DNA from: Gp6-AA40 sp963818645
GTDB lineage: Bacteria > Acidobacteriota > Vicinamibacteria > Vicinamibacterales > UBA2999
NCBI GenBank assembly: GCA_963818645.1
Contig: CAWFTF010000015.1
Location: forward strand, 41,586 to 105,585
DNA length: 64,000 bases
Direction of reading: 5' to 3'
The notes beneath the pieces were generated by a model. The model worked only from the letters and a program-made list of their open reading frames with translations, did not search any database and was not told the DNA's origin. Each line of letters opens with the position of its first letter. The first letter of the stretch is position 1. A program made the translations under genes and the position numbers. Shown piece by piece: positions 22,648 to 31,431 of this stretch.

Positions 22648-25143
22648 CGAGGAGCTAACGGGCTCCGCCACAGGTTTCACACGCATCTGGAACGGAACGC
22701 TCTTCACGATGCCAAGCACCAGTGACGAGAAGCGATAGTCGTGGGCAGAGGCCTCGCGAAGGACACGCCGCACTTCCGGCATGTCTTCGGCGCTCACGCC
22801 GCGACCGAGCGCATAGATCATCAGCTTCTCGCTCATCGTGCCGACGAACAGCTCTGGTCGATCGAGAATCGCCTGGCGCAGCGTGACGACGCCATCAACG
22901 GGGCGGCCGTCGGCGAGTTGTCCCGACACGTCGATCGGGCCGCCGGCTTCCTGCGTCCGCCACGCACCGACCGCGTCGAAGTTTTCGAGCGAGAGGCCGA
23001 CCGGATCCATCACTTTGTGGCACGTCGCGCACGTCGGGTTGGTGCGATGCTCCGCCATCTGCTCGCGGAGCGTCTTCGGCTTCTGACCTTCTTCCGCCGG
23101 CTTCAACTGCGGCACGTCAGGTGGTGGCGGCGGCACCGGCAGACCCACGATGTTTTCCAGCACCCATTTGCCTCTGAGCACCGGGGACGTTCTCTCTGCG
23201 TGTGACGTCACCGCGAGCATGCTGCCTTTGCCGAGCAAACCTTTGCGCGCATCGTCGGTGACCGGCACGCGACGGAAGCGGCTGCCGTAAATGCCGGGAA
23301 TCCCGTAGTGACGCGCGAGCCGCTCGTTCACGAAGGTGTAGTCGGCGCGCAGCAGATCGAGGACGTTGCGGTCTTCGCGAATGATGCTCTCGAAGAGCAG
23401 TTCGGTTTCGCGGCGGAACGCCTGGCGCAGGTTGTCGTCGAAGTCCGGGAACTCGTCGGAGTTGGGAAGGACGCTCCGGACGTTTCGCAGCTGCAGCCAC
23501 TGACCGGCGAAGTTCTCGACGAGCGCACTCGATCGCGGATCGGCCAGCATGCGCCGCACCTGCTGCTCGAGCACCGCAGGATCCTTCAGGCGCCCACGGC
23601 TTGCGACATCGAGCAGGGTGTCGTCCGGAATGCTGCTCCAGAGGAAGAAGGACAGCCGGGAAGCGAGTTCGACATCCGAGATGCGATACGGCGTGCCCGG
23701 GGTGACTGAATCAGGATCGTGCTCGACGCGGAAGGCGAAGCGCGGACTCGCGAGGATGCGTTCGAGACCGCGTTGGATGCCGCTCTCGAACGTGCCGTTC
23801 TTGCGTGCCGCATCGTAGAAGCCGAGGATCGGCTCGAGCTCCGCCTTCGAGATCGGTTGCCGGTACGCGCGGCGAGCGAGGCGGCTCAGGATCTGCGTGG
23901 CGCACTCGCGCTCGCGTCGTGAGCTCGTCGGACGACAGCTGAAGATCTCGCGACGGCTGGCTGTATCGCCGGTGCCGTCGGGAGTGAAGGGGCCTGTGAC
24001 CGTGAAGGTCTGGATGTGCGGGCGGCCTGCCCAGTCGAAGTTGTCGGCCGAGCTGCGCAGGAAAGGCTGCAGCCGTATCGTGTCCTTGAGGGCCATGTTC
24101 TCGATGAACGTGACGGTCACCTCATGCGGCCCCGCCTTCACGGGCACGCGCACGCGCATGCGCAGCTCCACGGCATCGCCCGTGTCGGTCGGCTTGTCGA
24201 ACATCGCGGCGAGATCGTCGTTACCGCCGATGGTGACGTGGTGCACCTGCCGGCCGTCGATCGAGATCTCGAACTCGCTCGGATACTGCAGTCCGCGAAC
24301 GATGTTCAGATTCGTGCGATACAGCTGCGTGCGGAACTCGTACTCGGCGTCGAGCGGGAACGTGTGACGAACCTGAAGACCACCGACCGTTCCGAGCGGA
24401 AGCCCTTCGATGTGCTGGTTCTGCGAGAGATCCTGTGGAACGCGATAGGTGTCGCTGCCGGGCCGCATCGAGCGATCGCCAACGGCGAGCCGGCTGATCT
24501 TGCCGGCTGCTGTCAGATATCGCTCCTGCAGCGACGGAGACACGCCGAGCACGTCGGAGATGTTGTCGAAACCGTACGCCGAATCGTCCGGCGGCAGCAG
24601 TGTCGCCACATCGACATCGAGTGCCAGGAGATCCCTGATCGCGTTCTTGTACTCCGCTCGATTGAGCCGATGGAGCAGCGGGCGGCCGGGATTCGGCCGC
24701 GCCTCTGCAGTCTGGTCGAGACTCGTCTCGAGCGACGCGATCAGCGCGTGCATCGTCGCGTCATCGGGCCGGCGCGCGCCCTGTGGCGGCATGACGCCGG
24801 CGCGCAGCTTGCGGACGACTTTTTCCCACAGATCGACGTTGTTCGCGACGTGAGCGACGTCCGCGTTCTCGAGCACCAGATCGCCCGACTTGAGGCGAGC
24901 GCTATGGCAGGTGACGCAGTACTGATCGATCGTGGCCTTTGGGCCGGGATCGGGGGCCCGGGACCCGGGATCCGGGATTCGGGATTCGGGATTCGGAGTT
25001 CGGGACTCGGGATTCGGGGTTCGGGATTCGGGATTCGAGACTTGGAATGCGGGTGCGCTCGTGGCTTGAGCGCTCAGTCCCACGCGCGCGGCGATAAGGG
25101 CCACGCACAGAATCCCCGTACAAATGAAGACACGTCTAATCAT
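22642..25143 (-). CDS. DUF1592-type exported cytochrome-like protein
   Basis: 833 residues. A signal peptide (FICTGILCVALIAARVGLSA) is followed by a repeat-encoded linker at 36-67 (NPESRTP units). Next come a haem motif CVTCH at 76-80, then the planctomycete-type series DUF1587 (LHRLNRAEYKNAIRDLLALD), DUF1595, DUF1592 (RLSFFLWSSIPDDTLLD), DUF1588 with a second haem-like motif (NPTCATCHKVMDP) and DUF1585 at the C-terminus (ALGRGVSAEDMPEVR). Such proteins are taken to be exported redox or polymer-degrading proteins, but activity is unproven. The ATG opening MIRRVFIC sets the signal peptide correctly. It is the first gene of a minus-strand operon with the DUF1552, ankyrin and GDTLVVET genes. Confidence 0.9.
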   Translation of the reverse strand: MIRRVFICTGILCVALIAARVGLSAQATSAPAFQVSNPESRTPNPESRTPNPESRIPDPGSRAPDPGPKATIDQYCVTCHSARLKSGDLVLENADVAHVANNVDLWEKVVRKLRAGVMPPQGARRPDDATMHALIASLETSLDQTAEARPNPGRPLLHRLNRAEYKNAIRDLLALDVDVATLLPPDDSAYGFDNISDVLGVSPSLQERYLTAAGKISRLAVGDRSMRPGSDTYRVPQDLSQNQHIEGLPLGTVGGLQVRHTFPLDAEYEFRTQLYRTNLNIVRGLQYPSEFEISIDGRQVHHVTIGGNDDLAAMFDKPTDTGDAVELRMRVRVPVKAGPHEVTVTFIENMALKDTIRLQPFLRSSADNFDWAGRPHIQTFTVTGPFTPDGTGDTASRREIFSCRPTSSRRERECATQILSRLARRAYRQPISKAELEPILGFYDAARKNGTFESGIQRGLERILASPRFAFRVEHDPDSVTPGTPYRISDVELASRLSFFLWSSIPDDTLLDVASRGRLKDPAVLEQQVRRMLADPRSSALVENFAGQWLQLRNVRSVLPNSDEFPDFDDNLRQAFRRETELLFESIIREDRNVLDLLRADYTFVNERLARHYGIPGIYGSRFRRVPVTDDARKGLLGKGSMLAVTSHAERTSPVLRGKWVLENIVGLPVPPPPPDVPQLKPAEEGQKPKTLREQMAEHRTNPTCATCHKVMDPVGLSLENFDAVGAWRTQEAGGPIDVSGQLADGRPVDGVVTLRQAILDRPELFVGTMSEKLMIYALGRGVSAEDMPEVRRVLREASAHDYRFSSLVLGIVKSVPFQMRVKPVAEPVSSSQ
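24946..25043. repeat. heptamer repeat array inside a coding sequence, GGGATTC type, 14 units
   Basis: The longest array of the window: 14 units, six of them exact GGGATTC and the rest one or two changes away (GGGGCCC, GGGACCC, GGAGTTC, GAGACTT). It encodes the Pro/Ser/Arg linker of the DUF1592 protein without a stop. Confidence 0.95.
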
Positions 25144-25320
25144 ATGCGTCCGCGCACCCACCAATATGCCAGATTCTGAGGCCAATCGGGGGCGCGGCGC
25201 TGTACCGCATTTGGGTTATTTCCGGCCAAAAACCAGCGATTGTGGAAACCCCGGCCGATCCGATTATCGCGTAATATCTGGAAACCGCCCGATCCGGCGG
25301 CTCTTCAAAGGACCAAAGCG
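25144..25320. other. divergent intergenic region with AT-richer sequence
   Basis: This 177-base stretch separates the DUF1592 and glutathione peroxidase starts and must hold both promoters. TAATAT at 25272-25277 is a possible -10 box for the peroxidase, but no clear -35 pairs with it. No repeat or small gene was seen. Confidence 0.4.
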
Positions 25321-25905
25321 ATGCGGAAATCAGTTGGCGTCATCCTGGCCTCAGCGGTCATCGCGGCGGCCATCGTGGCTGTGTTACCGGTTGCGGCTCA
25401 GCAGCAGCGCGCCGCGGGAGGTGCTGTGACCTCGTTTTACGACCTCAAGACCATGGCTCTCGACGGCAAGCCGGGCAATCTCGCCCAGTACAAGGGGCAG
25501 GTGAGCCTGGTGGTCAACGTCGCGAGCAAGTGCGGGTTCACGCCACAGTACGAGGGGCTCGAGAAGCTCCAGCGCGAGATGAAGGGCAAGGGGTTCAGTG
25601 TGCTTGGCTTCCCGAGCAACGACTTCGGCGGTCAGGAGCCCGGGACGGCGCAGGAGATCGCCACCTTCTGCAAGCTGACCTACGACGTGACGTTCCCGAT
25701 GTTCGAGAAGGTCGTCACGAAGAAGGGTGCGGATCAGTCGCCCGTGTACACGTTCCTTGGCGAGACCGGCAACCTCCCGGCCTGGAACTTCAGCAAGTAC
25801 GTCGTCGATAAGAACGGCAAGGTGGTGGCGTTCTTCCCGAGTGCGGTGACACCAGAGGATCCGGCTCTCCGCGCCGCGATCGCGAAAGCCCTCGCAAGCA
25901 GCTAA
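25321..25905 (+). CDS. exported glutathione/thioredoxin peroxidase (GPx family)
   Basis: 194 residues with a signal peptide (VGVILASAVIAAAIVAVLPV, then AAQ). The GPx catalytic set is present: Cys71 in NVASKCGFTPQY, Gln in GFPSNDFGGQEPGT, and Trp and Asn in PAWNFSKYVVDKNGK. The protein uses Cys, not selenocysteine. Bacterial members reduce hydroperoxides with thioredoxin or glutathione; the signal peptide puts this one in the periplasm, defending the envelope. The ATG has AAAGGA about eight bases upstream. A strong stem-loop follows the stop codon and may end the transcript. Confidence 0.93.
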   Translation: MRKSVGVILASAVIAAAIVAVLPVAAQQQRAAGGAVTSFYDLKTMALDGKPGNLAQYKGQVSLVVNVASKCGFTPQYEGLEKLQREMKGKGFSVLGFPSNDFGGQEPGTAQEIATFCKLTYDVTFPMFEKVVTKKGADQSPVYTFLGETGNLPAWNFSKYVVDKNGKVVAFFPSAVTPEDPALRAAIAKALASS

Positions 25906-25924
25906 GCCTCGAACACTCCACACT

Positions 25925-25968
25925 CCGTACGCGGGCCGACGATGGTATCGTCGTCGGCCGGGTACGGA
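25925..25968 (+). terminator. long stem-loop after the glutathione peroxidase gene
   Basis: Inner stem GGCCGACGA / TCGTCGGCC is perfect over nine pairs around TGGTATCG; an outer stem CCGTAC / GTACGG adds six pairs after a small internal bulge. There is no U-run, so it is a terminator or RNA-stabilising candidate only. Confidence 0.5.
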
Positions 25969-26001
25969 AGCAGCACCTTCAGCGTCTGGAGGTGGCTGAC
26001 A

Positions 26002-26373
26002 GTGGATGTGAGTCTCGAACGCCGAATCGAAATCCTCGAAGAAAACATGGAACAACTGCGCGACGTGCCTGTCCGGCTGTCGGCTGTCGAGTCGCAGATC
26101 GTGCAACTCCGAGCCGAGATGCAGACTGGATTTTCTGCGCTGCGAGGCCAGAATGATGAGACGCGCGGCGAGATGGTCAGGCTGAACGACGAAACGCGCC
26201 GCGAGTTGGTCCGGCTGAACGATGAAACGCGTCGGGAGATGACCAGACTGAACGACGAAACGAACGCACATCTGCGCGTCCTGCATGAAGAAGTGATTTC
26301 GCGCATCGCTCTTCTTCAAGAAGGGCACCAGACCGCGTTCCGCAAGAACGAGCGGAAACGAAAGAGGCGCTAA
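26002..26373 (+). CDS. coiled-coil protein with 11-residue repeats
   Basis: 123 residues, nearly all alpha-helical coiled coil. An N-terminal heptad part (LERRIEILEENMEQLRDVPV) is followed by three near-identical 11-residue units with the core DETRRELVRLN, and the end is very basic (RKNERKRKRR). Hendecad repeats give a straight, slightly right-handed coil. The start is a GTG with GGAGGT nine bases upstream; an ATG 20 codons earlier would lie in the hairpin behind the peroxidase gene. The stop overlaps the end of the convergent HD-GYP gene by four bases. No family is recognised; a structural or nucleic-acid-binding role is possible from the basic tail. Confidence 0.6.
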   Translation: MDVSLERRIEILEENMEQLRDVPVRLSAVESQIVQLRAEMQTGFSALRGQNDETRGEMVRLNDETRRELVRLNDETRREMTRLNDETNAHLRVLHEEVISRIALLQEGHQTAFRKNERKRKRR

Positions 26374-27764
26374 GCGGCTTTGGCGGGTTCCAGGAACTCG
26401 CGCAGATCGAGGCCGTCCGGCGCGGGCAGGCTCTTCGTGATGTGACGCGCGTAGCCTCCTGACGACTCGCGCTCGGACGTATCCACCTGCCCCGTGGGCT
26501 TGTAGGTGTCCTCGTCGACCAGTGTGAGTACTGGATGCAGCGGCTCGCGATGGTTGGTCTGCACGACGAGCCCAAGCTCATTCCTGTTCGTCCGGACCAG
26601 AGACCCCACCGGGAAGAACGTGATCGCGTTCACGAACTTCTTTACAAGGCCGGTGTTGAGTTTCTCTCCCGCGATGCGCGCCAGGATCAGGCAGGCGCGC
26701 TCCGGTGGCGTCGGCGCCTGATACGTGCGCGCGCCGGTGATCGCCTCGTAGATATCCGCGACGGACACGATCTGGCTCATGGGATGCGGGATCGCCTCGC
26801 CAAGGTCCGGGTAGCCCGTGCCCTTCACGCCGCGATGGTGTTCGAGTGCGACGGTCGGTGTGAGCGGGTGCAGCCCTTCGGTCTGGATCAGGATCTCCGC
26901 ACCAAGAGTCGTGTGCGCCTCGATCATTCGGCGTTCGGCTTTGTCGAGCGCGCCCGGCTTACGCACGATGTCGAGCGGAATCTGCGTCTTGCCCACGTCG
27001 TGCAGCAGCGCGGCTTCGACGAGTGCCGCGAGACCGGCTTCGTCGAGGCCGACCTGCTTGCCGAGCAGCAGGCTGAGCATCGCCACGTTGACAGAGTGGC
27101 AATACGTCAGGTTCTCGTACTGCTTCACGGCGAGAATCTGACCGAGCGCAGCGTTGCTGCGTGCGACCTTGTAGATCAGCAACTGAACGAGGTCGCGCAC
27201 GGTGACGACGTTGAGCGGCTTGCCCGAGGCGGTGTCCTCCCACGTCTTCTGCGCCATCGTCAGCGATTCGGCGTAATCGGGATCGAGCGGCCCCGTCGGC
27301 GCATCCGCCCACTGCGGCGAGCGCCAGCGCGTATCGAGCGGCAACAATCGGCCGAGACTGATGTGCTGAACGTTGCGCGCCGCGAGTTGCGCAGACATCG
27401 ACTCGCCGGACTCGGTGTATTGCCAGAGGAATTCGGCGACGGCCAGCAGCTCGTCGCGCTGCACGCCTTCCAGGATGTGAATGCTGTCGATGCCGAGCGC
27501 GGACAGCTGCGTGAGCAGCTGTTGATTTGCCTGGTTCTCGCTGTTCGACGCGATCCCATCGAGGAACACATCGCCTCGGATGACATCGATGCGAATCGGG
27601 TTGCTTGTTCGAAGCAGCCCGGCGATCACGTCTTCGAGTTCTTTGAGCTTCTGCCCGATCATCGGGTGTCCGGCCGGATACGACCCGGCCAGCTTGCGCA
27701 GACTGGCAATCCCCCGCAGTACCGCGAGTGGATCGAGCGCCGGCGCGGGAGTGGGGGTCGTCAT
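26370..27764 (-). CDS. HD-GYP domain phosphodiesterase-like protein
   Basis: 464 residues. The N-terminal 190 residues are helical and of no named family. The HD-GYP domain starts near YENLTYCHSVNVAMLSLLLG, with LLHDVGKTQIPLDI (HD metal site), EAHTTLGAEIL, LEHHRGVKGTGYPDLG (the GYP motif) and SVADIYEAITGARTYQ. Active HD-GYP proteins break down cyclic di-GMP in the cytosol; the metal His and Asp residues look intact. About 100 C-terminal residues (VGSLVRTNRNELGLVVQTN) follow, as in related proteins. The start overlaps the stop of the upstream gene (ATGA), so the two are coupled and probably act together. Confidence 0.88.
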   Translation of the reverse strand: MTTPTPAPALDPLAVLRGIASLRKLAGSYPAGHPMIGQKLKELEDVIAGLLRTSNPIRIDVIRGDVFLDGIASNSENQANQQLLTQLSALGIDSIHILEGVQRDELLAVAEFLWQYTESGESMSAQLAARNVQHISLGRLLPLDTRWRSPQWADAPTGPLDPDYAESLTMAQKTWEDTASGKPLNVVTVRDLVQLLIYKVARSNAALGQILAVKQYENLTYCHSVNVAMLSLLLGKQVGLDEAGLAALVEAALLHDVGKTQIPLDIVRKPGALDKAERRMIEAHTTLGAEILIQTEGLHPLTPTVALEHHRGVKGTGYPDLGEAIPHPMSQIVSVADIYEAITGARTYQAPTPPERACLILARIAGEKLNTGLVKKFVNAITFFPVGSLVRTNRNELGLVVQTNHREPLHPVLTLVDEDTYKPTGQVDTSERESSGGYARHITKSLPAPDGLDLREFLEPAKAA

Positions 27765-29999
27765 CGGGCTCTGAGCTCCCGCGCTTTCAGTGCCACCTGC
27801 ACCAGGCTTGGTTTCCAGAATCTGAAACGAAGCCCTTCGAGCCTCGTGAGCGTCTCGTCCAGTCCCTGCACGCGCGACTGACCGGCGCGATCGATCAAAC
27901 GCGCGGCCGTCTGCGGGTGACTCAGGACGAACTCGCGCGACCGCAGCAACTCACGAACCTGCGTGGCCGTCTGTGCGGGCGGGAAGTGCCAGAGCGCGTC
28001 TTCGGCCGCACTGTGTCCATCGCCACGCGCCTCGCGGATCTGACGCGCAACCAGTGCCGCTGCCGTCGGTGTGCCGATGCGTGCGAGCGCGCGCATCGCT
28101 TCTCGCGCAACCTGTCCATCCTGGTGCTCTGTCAGCCGGCCGACGACGACTTCTTGTCCTGCGCCTGAGAAGCCCAGGATCTTGACGATCACTCGCGCAG
28201 CCGTGGCCCCGCACGAGTCGAGCTCGGCAGCCAGGGTGGCGGCCAGCGTCGGCGCCATCTCGCATATCAACGGCACGAGCGCGCGAGCTCTGGCCTCGTG
28301 CGCCGATCGATTCATCAGCTCAACGAGGCCGGGCACGAGCCACGGTCCGAGCGCCGTCAGCATCCGCTGTGCAAGCGCACGCCCTTCCTCGTCGCGCTCG
28401 TGAAGCGTGGCGAGCGCGAGCAGGCGCGTCGGTGTGCAGTAGTCGCCCATCGCTTGTGGCGATCACGTCAGTGACGTCAGGCCGGCGAGTCCGCAACTCT
28501 TCGCCGAGGCGGCTGTAACCTTCGACGGCTTCGATCAGATCGTTCCACCGTCCGGCGCGCTCCAGCGTGCCGAGCAATTCCAGCGCGCGACGCAGAAATG
28601 CTTCAACCAGGCCGGGATTGCGCTCGATGCGCACCAATTGCGCTGCGCACAGCAACTGGGTCATCGGTACATCGGTCGCGGCGATTCCCGCGCGCACCTC
28701 GATGACGGCCAACTCAGCCTGTGCGTCCATCGAGAGGTCGAACGCGGCGAACTCGGAGAAGTCGGTCTCGCGTGCGGTGTCGATGCGAATCAACTCGCGT
28801 GCATGACGTTCAACACCCGAGGAGCCGAGGCTGACGTCGTTCGGCGCACCGCCGTTGGCAGTACGCATCCGCGCCTCGATAAGCGGCACAAGGGCCGCGC
28901 GGCGCTCAGTCGAGACGTCGAGTCGATTGAGCGCGGCCGAGAGCACTTCAGGCGCGGCGGTCTCGAGATCGAGCAGCAGACAGATCGACTCCGCGAGATC
29001 CATGTCGGGAAAGTCACGCAGGACCTTGCCGTTGGCGTCGCCGTCGAGCAGGCCCGGAAGAATGGTTCGCTGGAGCAGATTGTTGCGGCGGTCCGTATCG
29101 AGGTTCAACACGGCTCTGGCGAGCTTGCCGAACATCACCCCCGCCAGTCGTGGATCGAGTGCCGAGAACAGTCGTGTAACGTCGCTGTATTTCCGTTCGA
29201 GTGCGGTCTGCTTGGCGTCCGGACCGCTCACATCATCGTCGGTCAGGCGCACGAGCATCGTCGCGATATCGGCCGGATCGTCGACGAGTACGACGAGGTC
29301 GAGCAACGAAACCTGAGACAGTCCCTGCGCCGGATCGGTTCTCACCCAGCCGCGGTCGGGCGGATAGAGATAACTGACCGGCGCATCGGGCTGCGCGAGT
29401 TGTTGCTCTGCTTGTCGACGCCGCTCGTGAGTGATCAGCTCAGTGGTGTGGGCTTGTGGCACGCCCACGTCCATGACGACCGGACGCTGCGCCATTTCCG
29501 GAATGATGGCGCCCACACCGTGCTCGGCCAGCTTCTCAGCGAACGGGATATCGCCGGTCTGAGGATCTTCGGATTCGACGAGATCGATGCAGAAGCGCGA
29601 CAGATCGCGAGGCGTGGCTCCGCACTCGATCTCGAGGGCCGCCACGCGAAGTTTGAACAACCGTCGCGTCAGTTCCTGCTCGACGACTGTGCCCGCACCG
29701 ATTTGTGTCTCCTCGACGATCAGATCGTGCGGGCCGACGCGTGAGGCGACGCGGTCGCGATGCTGGATCGACTTCAGCGCGTCGTGGCACGCCATGACGG
29801 CGTCCACACACATCGGGCTTGTCGCCGGGTAGGTGTGGAACTGCCGGATCGCCCGGGCCAGGAGCTGCAGCGCTCCTTCGACCGCGGTCAAGTCGACGGT
29901 ACCAGTTCCCGATCTTCGTTTCGGCGTCGTTTTCTCGGTCGCCAAGCTAGATCTGTTATCGACCGACGAGCTCCAGCGAGACACCCCGCGATCGAGCAA
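27761..29999 (-). CDS. large helical (HEAT-like) partner of the HD-GYP protein, one frameshift
   Basis: Joined across one shift near 28455 the protein is about 745 residues. Extra A in ACAAGCG explains it: VTDVIAT continues as MGDYCTPTRLLALATLHERD. The N-terminal half starts LTAVEGALQLLARAIRQFHTY, like the opening of the neighbouring HD-GYP protein, and contains THERRRQAEQQLAQPDA. The C-terminal third is HEAT-like: repeated helical pairs such as VAREAMRALARIGTPTAAAL. No catalytic motif is seen. Its stop overlaps the HD-GYP start, so a shared signalling role is inferred. The start codon is uncertain; a TTG at about residue 19 (MATEKTTPKRR) is an alternative. Confidence 0.7.
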
Positions 30000-30120
30000 G
30001 GAATCGCGAGTGTTGCGTGCATTTCCGTGCGGAATTGTGTCCCTGCCGCCTGGTGAGGTTGTGCGATCGAATCACGTCCCCGGCGTGAGGTCCGGTCACC
30101 GACCGCGACCGCGTCAGTCG

Positions 30121-30543
30121 CTACTTCGCCGGCGCGTCTCCCTCCGTTGGACCCGTGTCGAAGGACGACCCCGCGAATACTTCACGACCGTCGGCGAGCT
30201 TGACCGTCCTGGCGTTCGCGACGTGCGGCGCGGTCTTCGAGAGGAAGCCGTTGATCGTCACGACGTGCCCCTGCTTGAGCGAATTCCGATTCCATCCGCG
30301 TCGCATCAACCCGTTGGGCGGCCCGAGCTCGCAGTCCCAGTTGACGACCTTGCCCTTGTCGTCCTTCACGTCGATGTAGATGCGTGCGTGTGGATTGGTC
30401 CACTCGAGTTTAGTCACCGTGCCGGTGAGGGTGATCGGCTTGTCGCGGTCGAACTCGGCGGCAAATGAATGATGCGCGCTCGCGGGCAGTGTCATCCCGG
30501 CGATTGCGAGGCCAGCGAGAAACAGTACGGTTCGACCGTTCAT
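30121..30543 (-). CDS. DUF6152 secreted protein
   Basis: 140 residues. Signal peptide to LPASA, then HHSFAAEFDRDKPITLTGTV, KLEWTNPHARIYIDVKD, GPPNGLMRRGWNRNSLKQGH and ANARTVKLADGREVFAGSS. This ordered set of motifs is the DUF6152 family, common in acidobacteria and alphaproteobacteria, predicted to be a small OB-like or beta-barrel periplasmic protein. Function unknown. In many genomes it sits near the GDTLVVET secreted family, and here it is divergent from one of them, separated by a short TTCC-type heptamer array. Confidence 0.9.
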   Translation of the reverse strand: MNGRTVLFLAGLAIAGMTLPASAHHSFAAEFDRDKPITLTGTVTKLEWTNPHARIYIDVKDDKGKVVNWDCELGPPNGLMRRGWNRNSLKQGHVVTINGFLSKTAPHVANARTVKLADGREVFAGSSFDTGPTEGDAPAK

Positions 30544-30559
30544 GATTCACTCCCACCAT

Positions 30560-30580
30560 GTTCCTGGTTCCAAGTTCCGG
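30560..30580. repeat. heptamer repeat array, GTTCCTG/GTTCCAA/GTTCCGG, 3 units
   Basis: Three units with the common core GTTCC between the divergent DUF6152 and secreted GDTLVVET-family genes. Confidence 0.6.
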
Positions 30581-30624
30581 GATGATACCCTGATGCGCAT
30601 CTTCGTGGGATGTCGGAGGTCGAT

Positions 30625-31431
30625 GTGAGGTCGTTCATCCGGGTGAGTGTGCTGATCGCGGCGATTGCTGCTTCTCCGTCGCTGGTCGCGCAGTGGGACG
30701 TCCGCATGCCGCAAGGCGTTCCGCGCAACGCAAAGGGTGAGCCCGATCTCAACGGGCCGGTGCCGAGAACGACAGATGGCAAGCCGGACCTCTCTGGCGT
30801 CTGGCAAGGCGGAAACGCCGCGAATCAGGCCGCCTCGACCGATGCACCTGCAGGTCCGCCGCTCGCGGGTTTCCGTGACGTCGCGCAGAACCTCAAGGAA
30901 GGGCTTCCACTCAAGCCGGAAGGCGCTGCGCTTCTGAAGGAGCGACAAGCCGGCAACAGTAAGGACAATCCGGAGGCGCACTGCCTCCCCATGGGTGTCG
31001 TCCAGTTCCACACGCAGGGGGCGCCGCGAAAGTTCATTCAGACGCCGGGCCTCCTCGTGATCCTGTACGAAGCCAGCTCCGGCGTGCGTCAGATATTCAC
31101 CGACGGACGTGCGCTGCCGAACAACGATCCGCAGCCCTGGTGGTACGGATACTCGGTTGGCAAGTGGGACGGTGACACGCTCGTCGTCGAAACCACGGGG
31201 CTGAGAGACGGTGGCTGGCTCGATATCGTCGGGACGCCACTGAGCGACGTGGCAAAGCTCACGGAACGATTCCGGCGCGTGAGCTACGGACGGATGGAAA
31301 TCGACATCACGGTGGACGACACGAAGCTCTATACGCGTCCATGGACTGTCCGCGTGAACCAGCGGATCATGCCGGACCAGGAACTGATTGAATTCATCTG
31401 TCTCGAGAACCAGCGATTCGGCGCTCAGTAG
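30625..31431 (+). CDS. secreted protein of the GDTLVVET family (third member)
   Basis: 268 residues. A signal peptide (VLIAAIAASPSLVAQ) precedes GEPDLNGPVPRTTDGKPDLS and GVWQGG, the usual opening of this family. Then come NPEAHCLPMGVVQFHT, PRKFIQTPGLLVILYEA, the hallmark GKWDGDTLVVETTGLRDGGW, and a C-terminal ITVDDTKLYTRPWTVRVN. The GTG chosen has GGAGGT four bases upstream; an ATG five codons earlier is the alternative. It is a more distant relative of the paralogue pair at 17.7-19.7 kb. Activity unknown; the protein is expected in the periplasm or outside the cell. Confidence 0.8.
   Translation: MRSFIRVSVLIAAIAASPSLVAQWDVRMPQGVPRNAKGEPDLNGPVPRTTDGKPDLSGVWQGGNAANQAASTDAPAGPPLAGFRDVAQNLKEGLPLKPEGAALLKERQAGNSKDNPEAHCLPMGVVQFHTQGAPRKFIQTPGLLVILYEASSGVRQIFTDGRALPNNDPQPWWYGYSVGKWDGDTLVVETTGLRDGGWLDIVGTPLSDVAKLTERFRRVSYGRMEIDITVDDTKLYTRPWTVRVNQRIMPDQELIEFICLENQRFGAQ

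Noticed and set aside
24946..25043. CRISPR array
   Set aside because: The unit is only 7 bp with no spacers and no cas genes are nearby.
26535..27881. A 448-residue open frame antisense to the HD-GYP gene
   Set aside because: HD-GYP metal and GYP motifs are on the opposite strand; the frame is rich in Arg and lacks recognisable structure.
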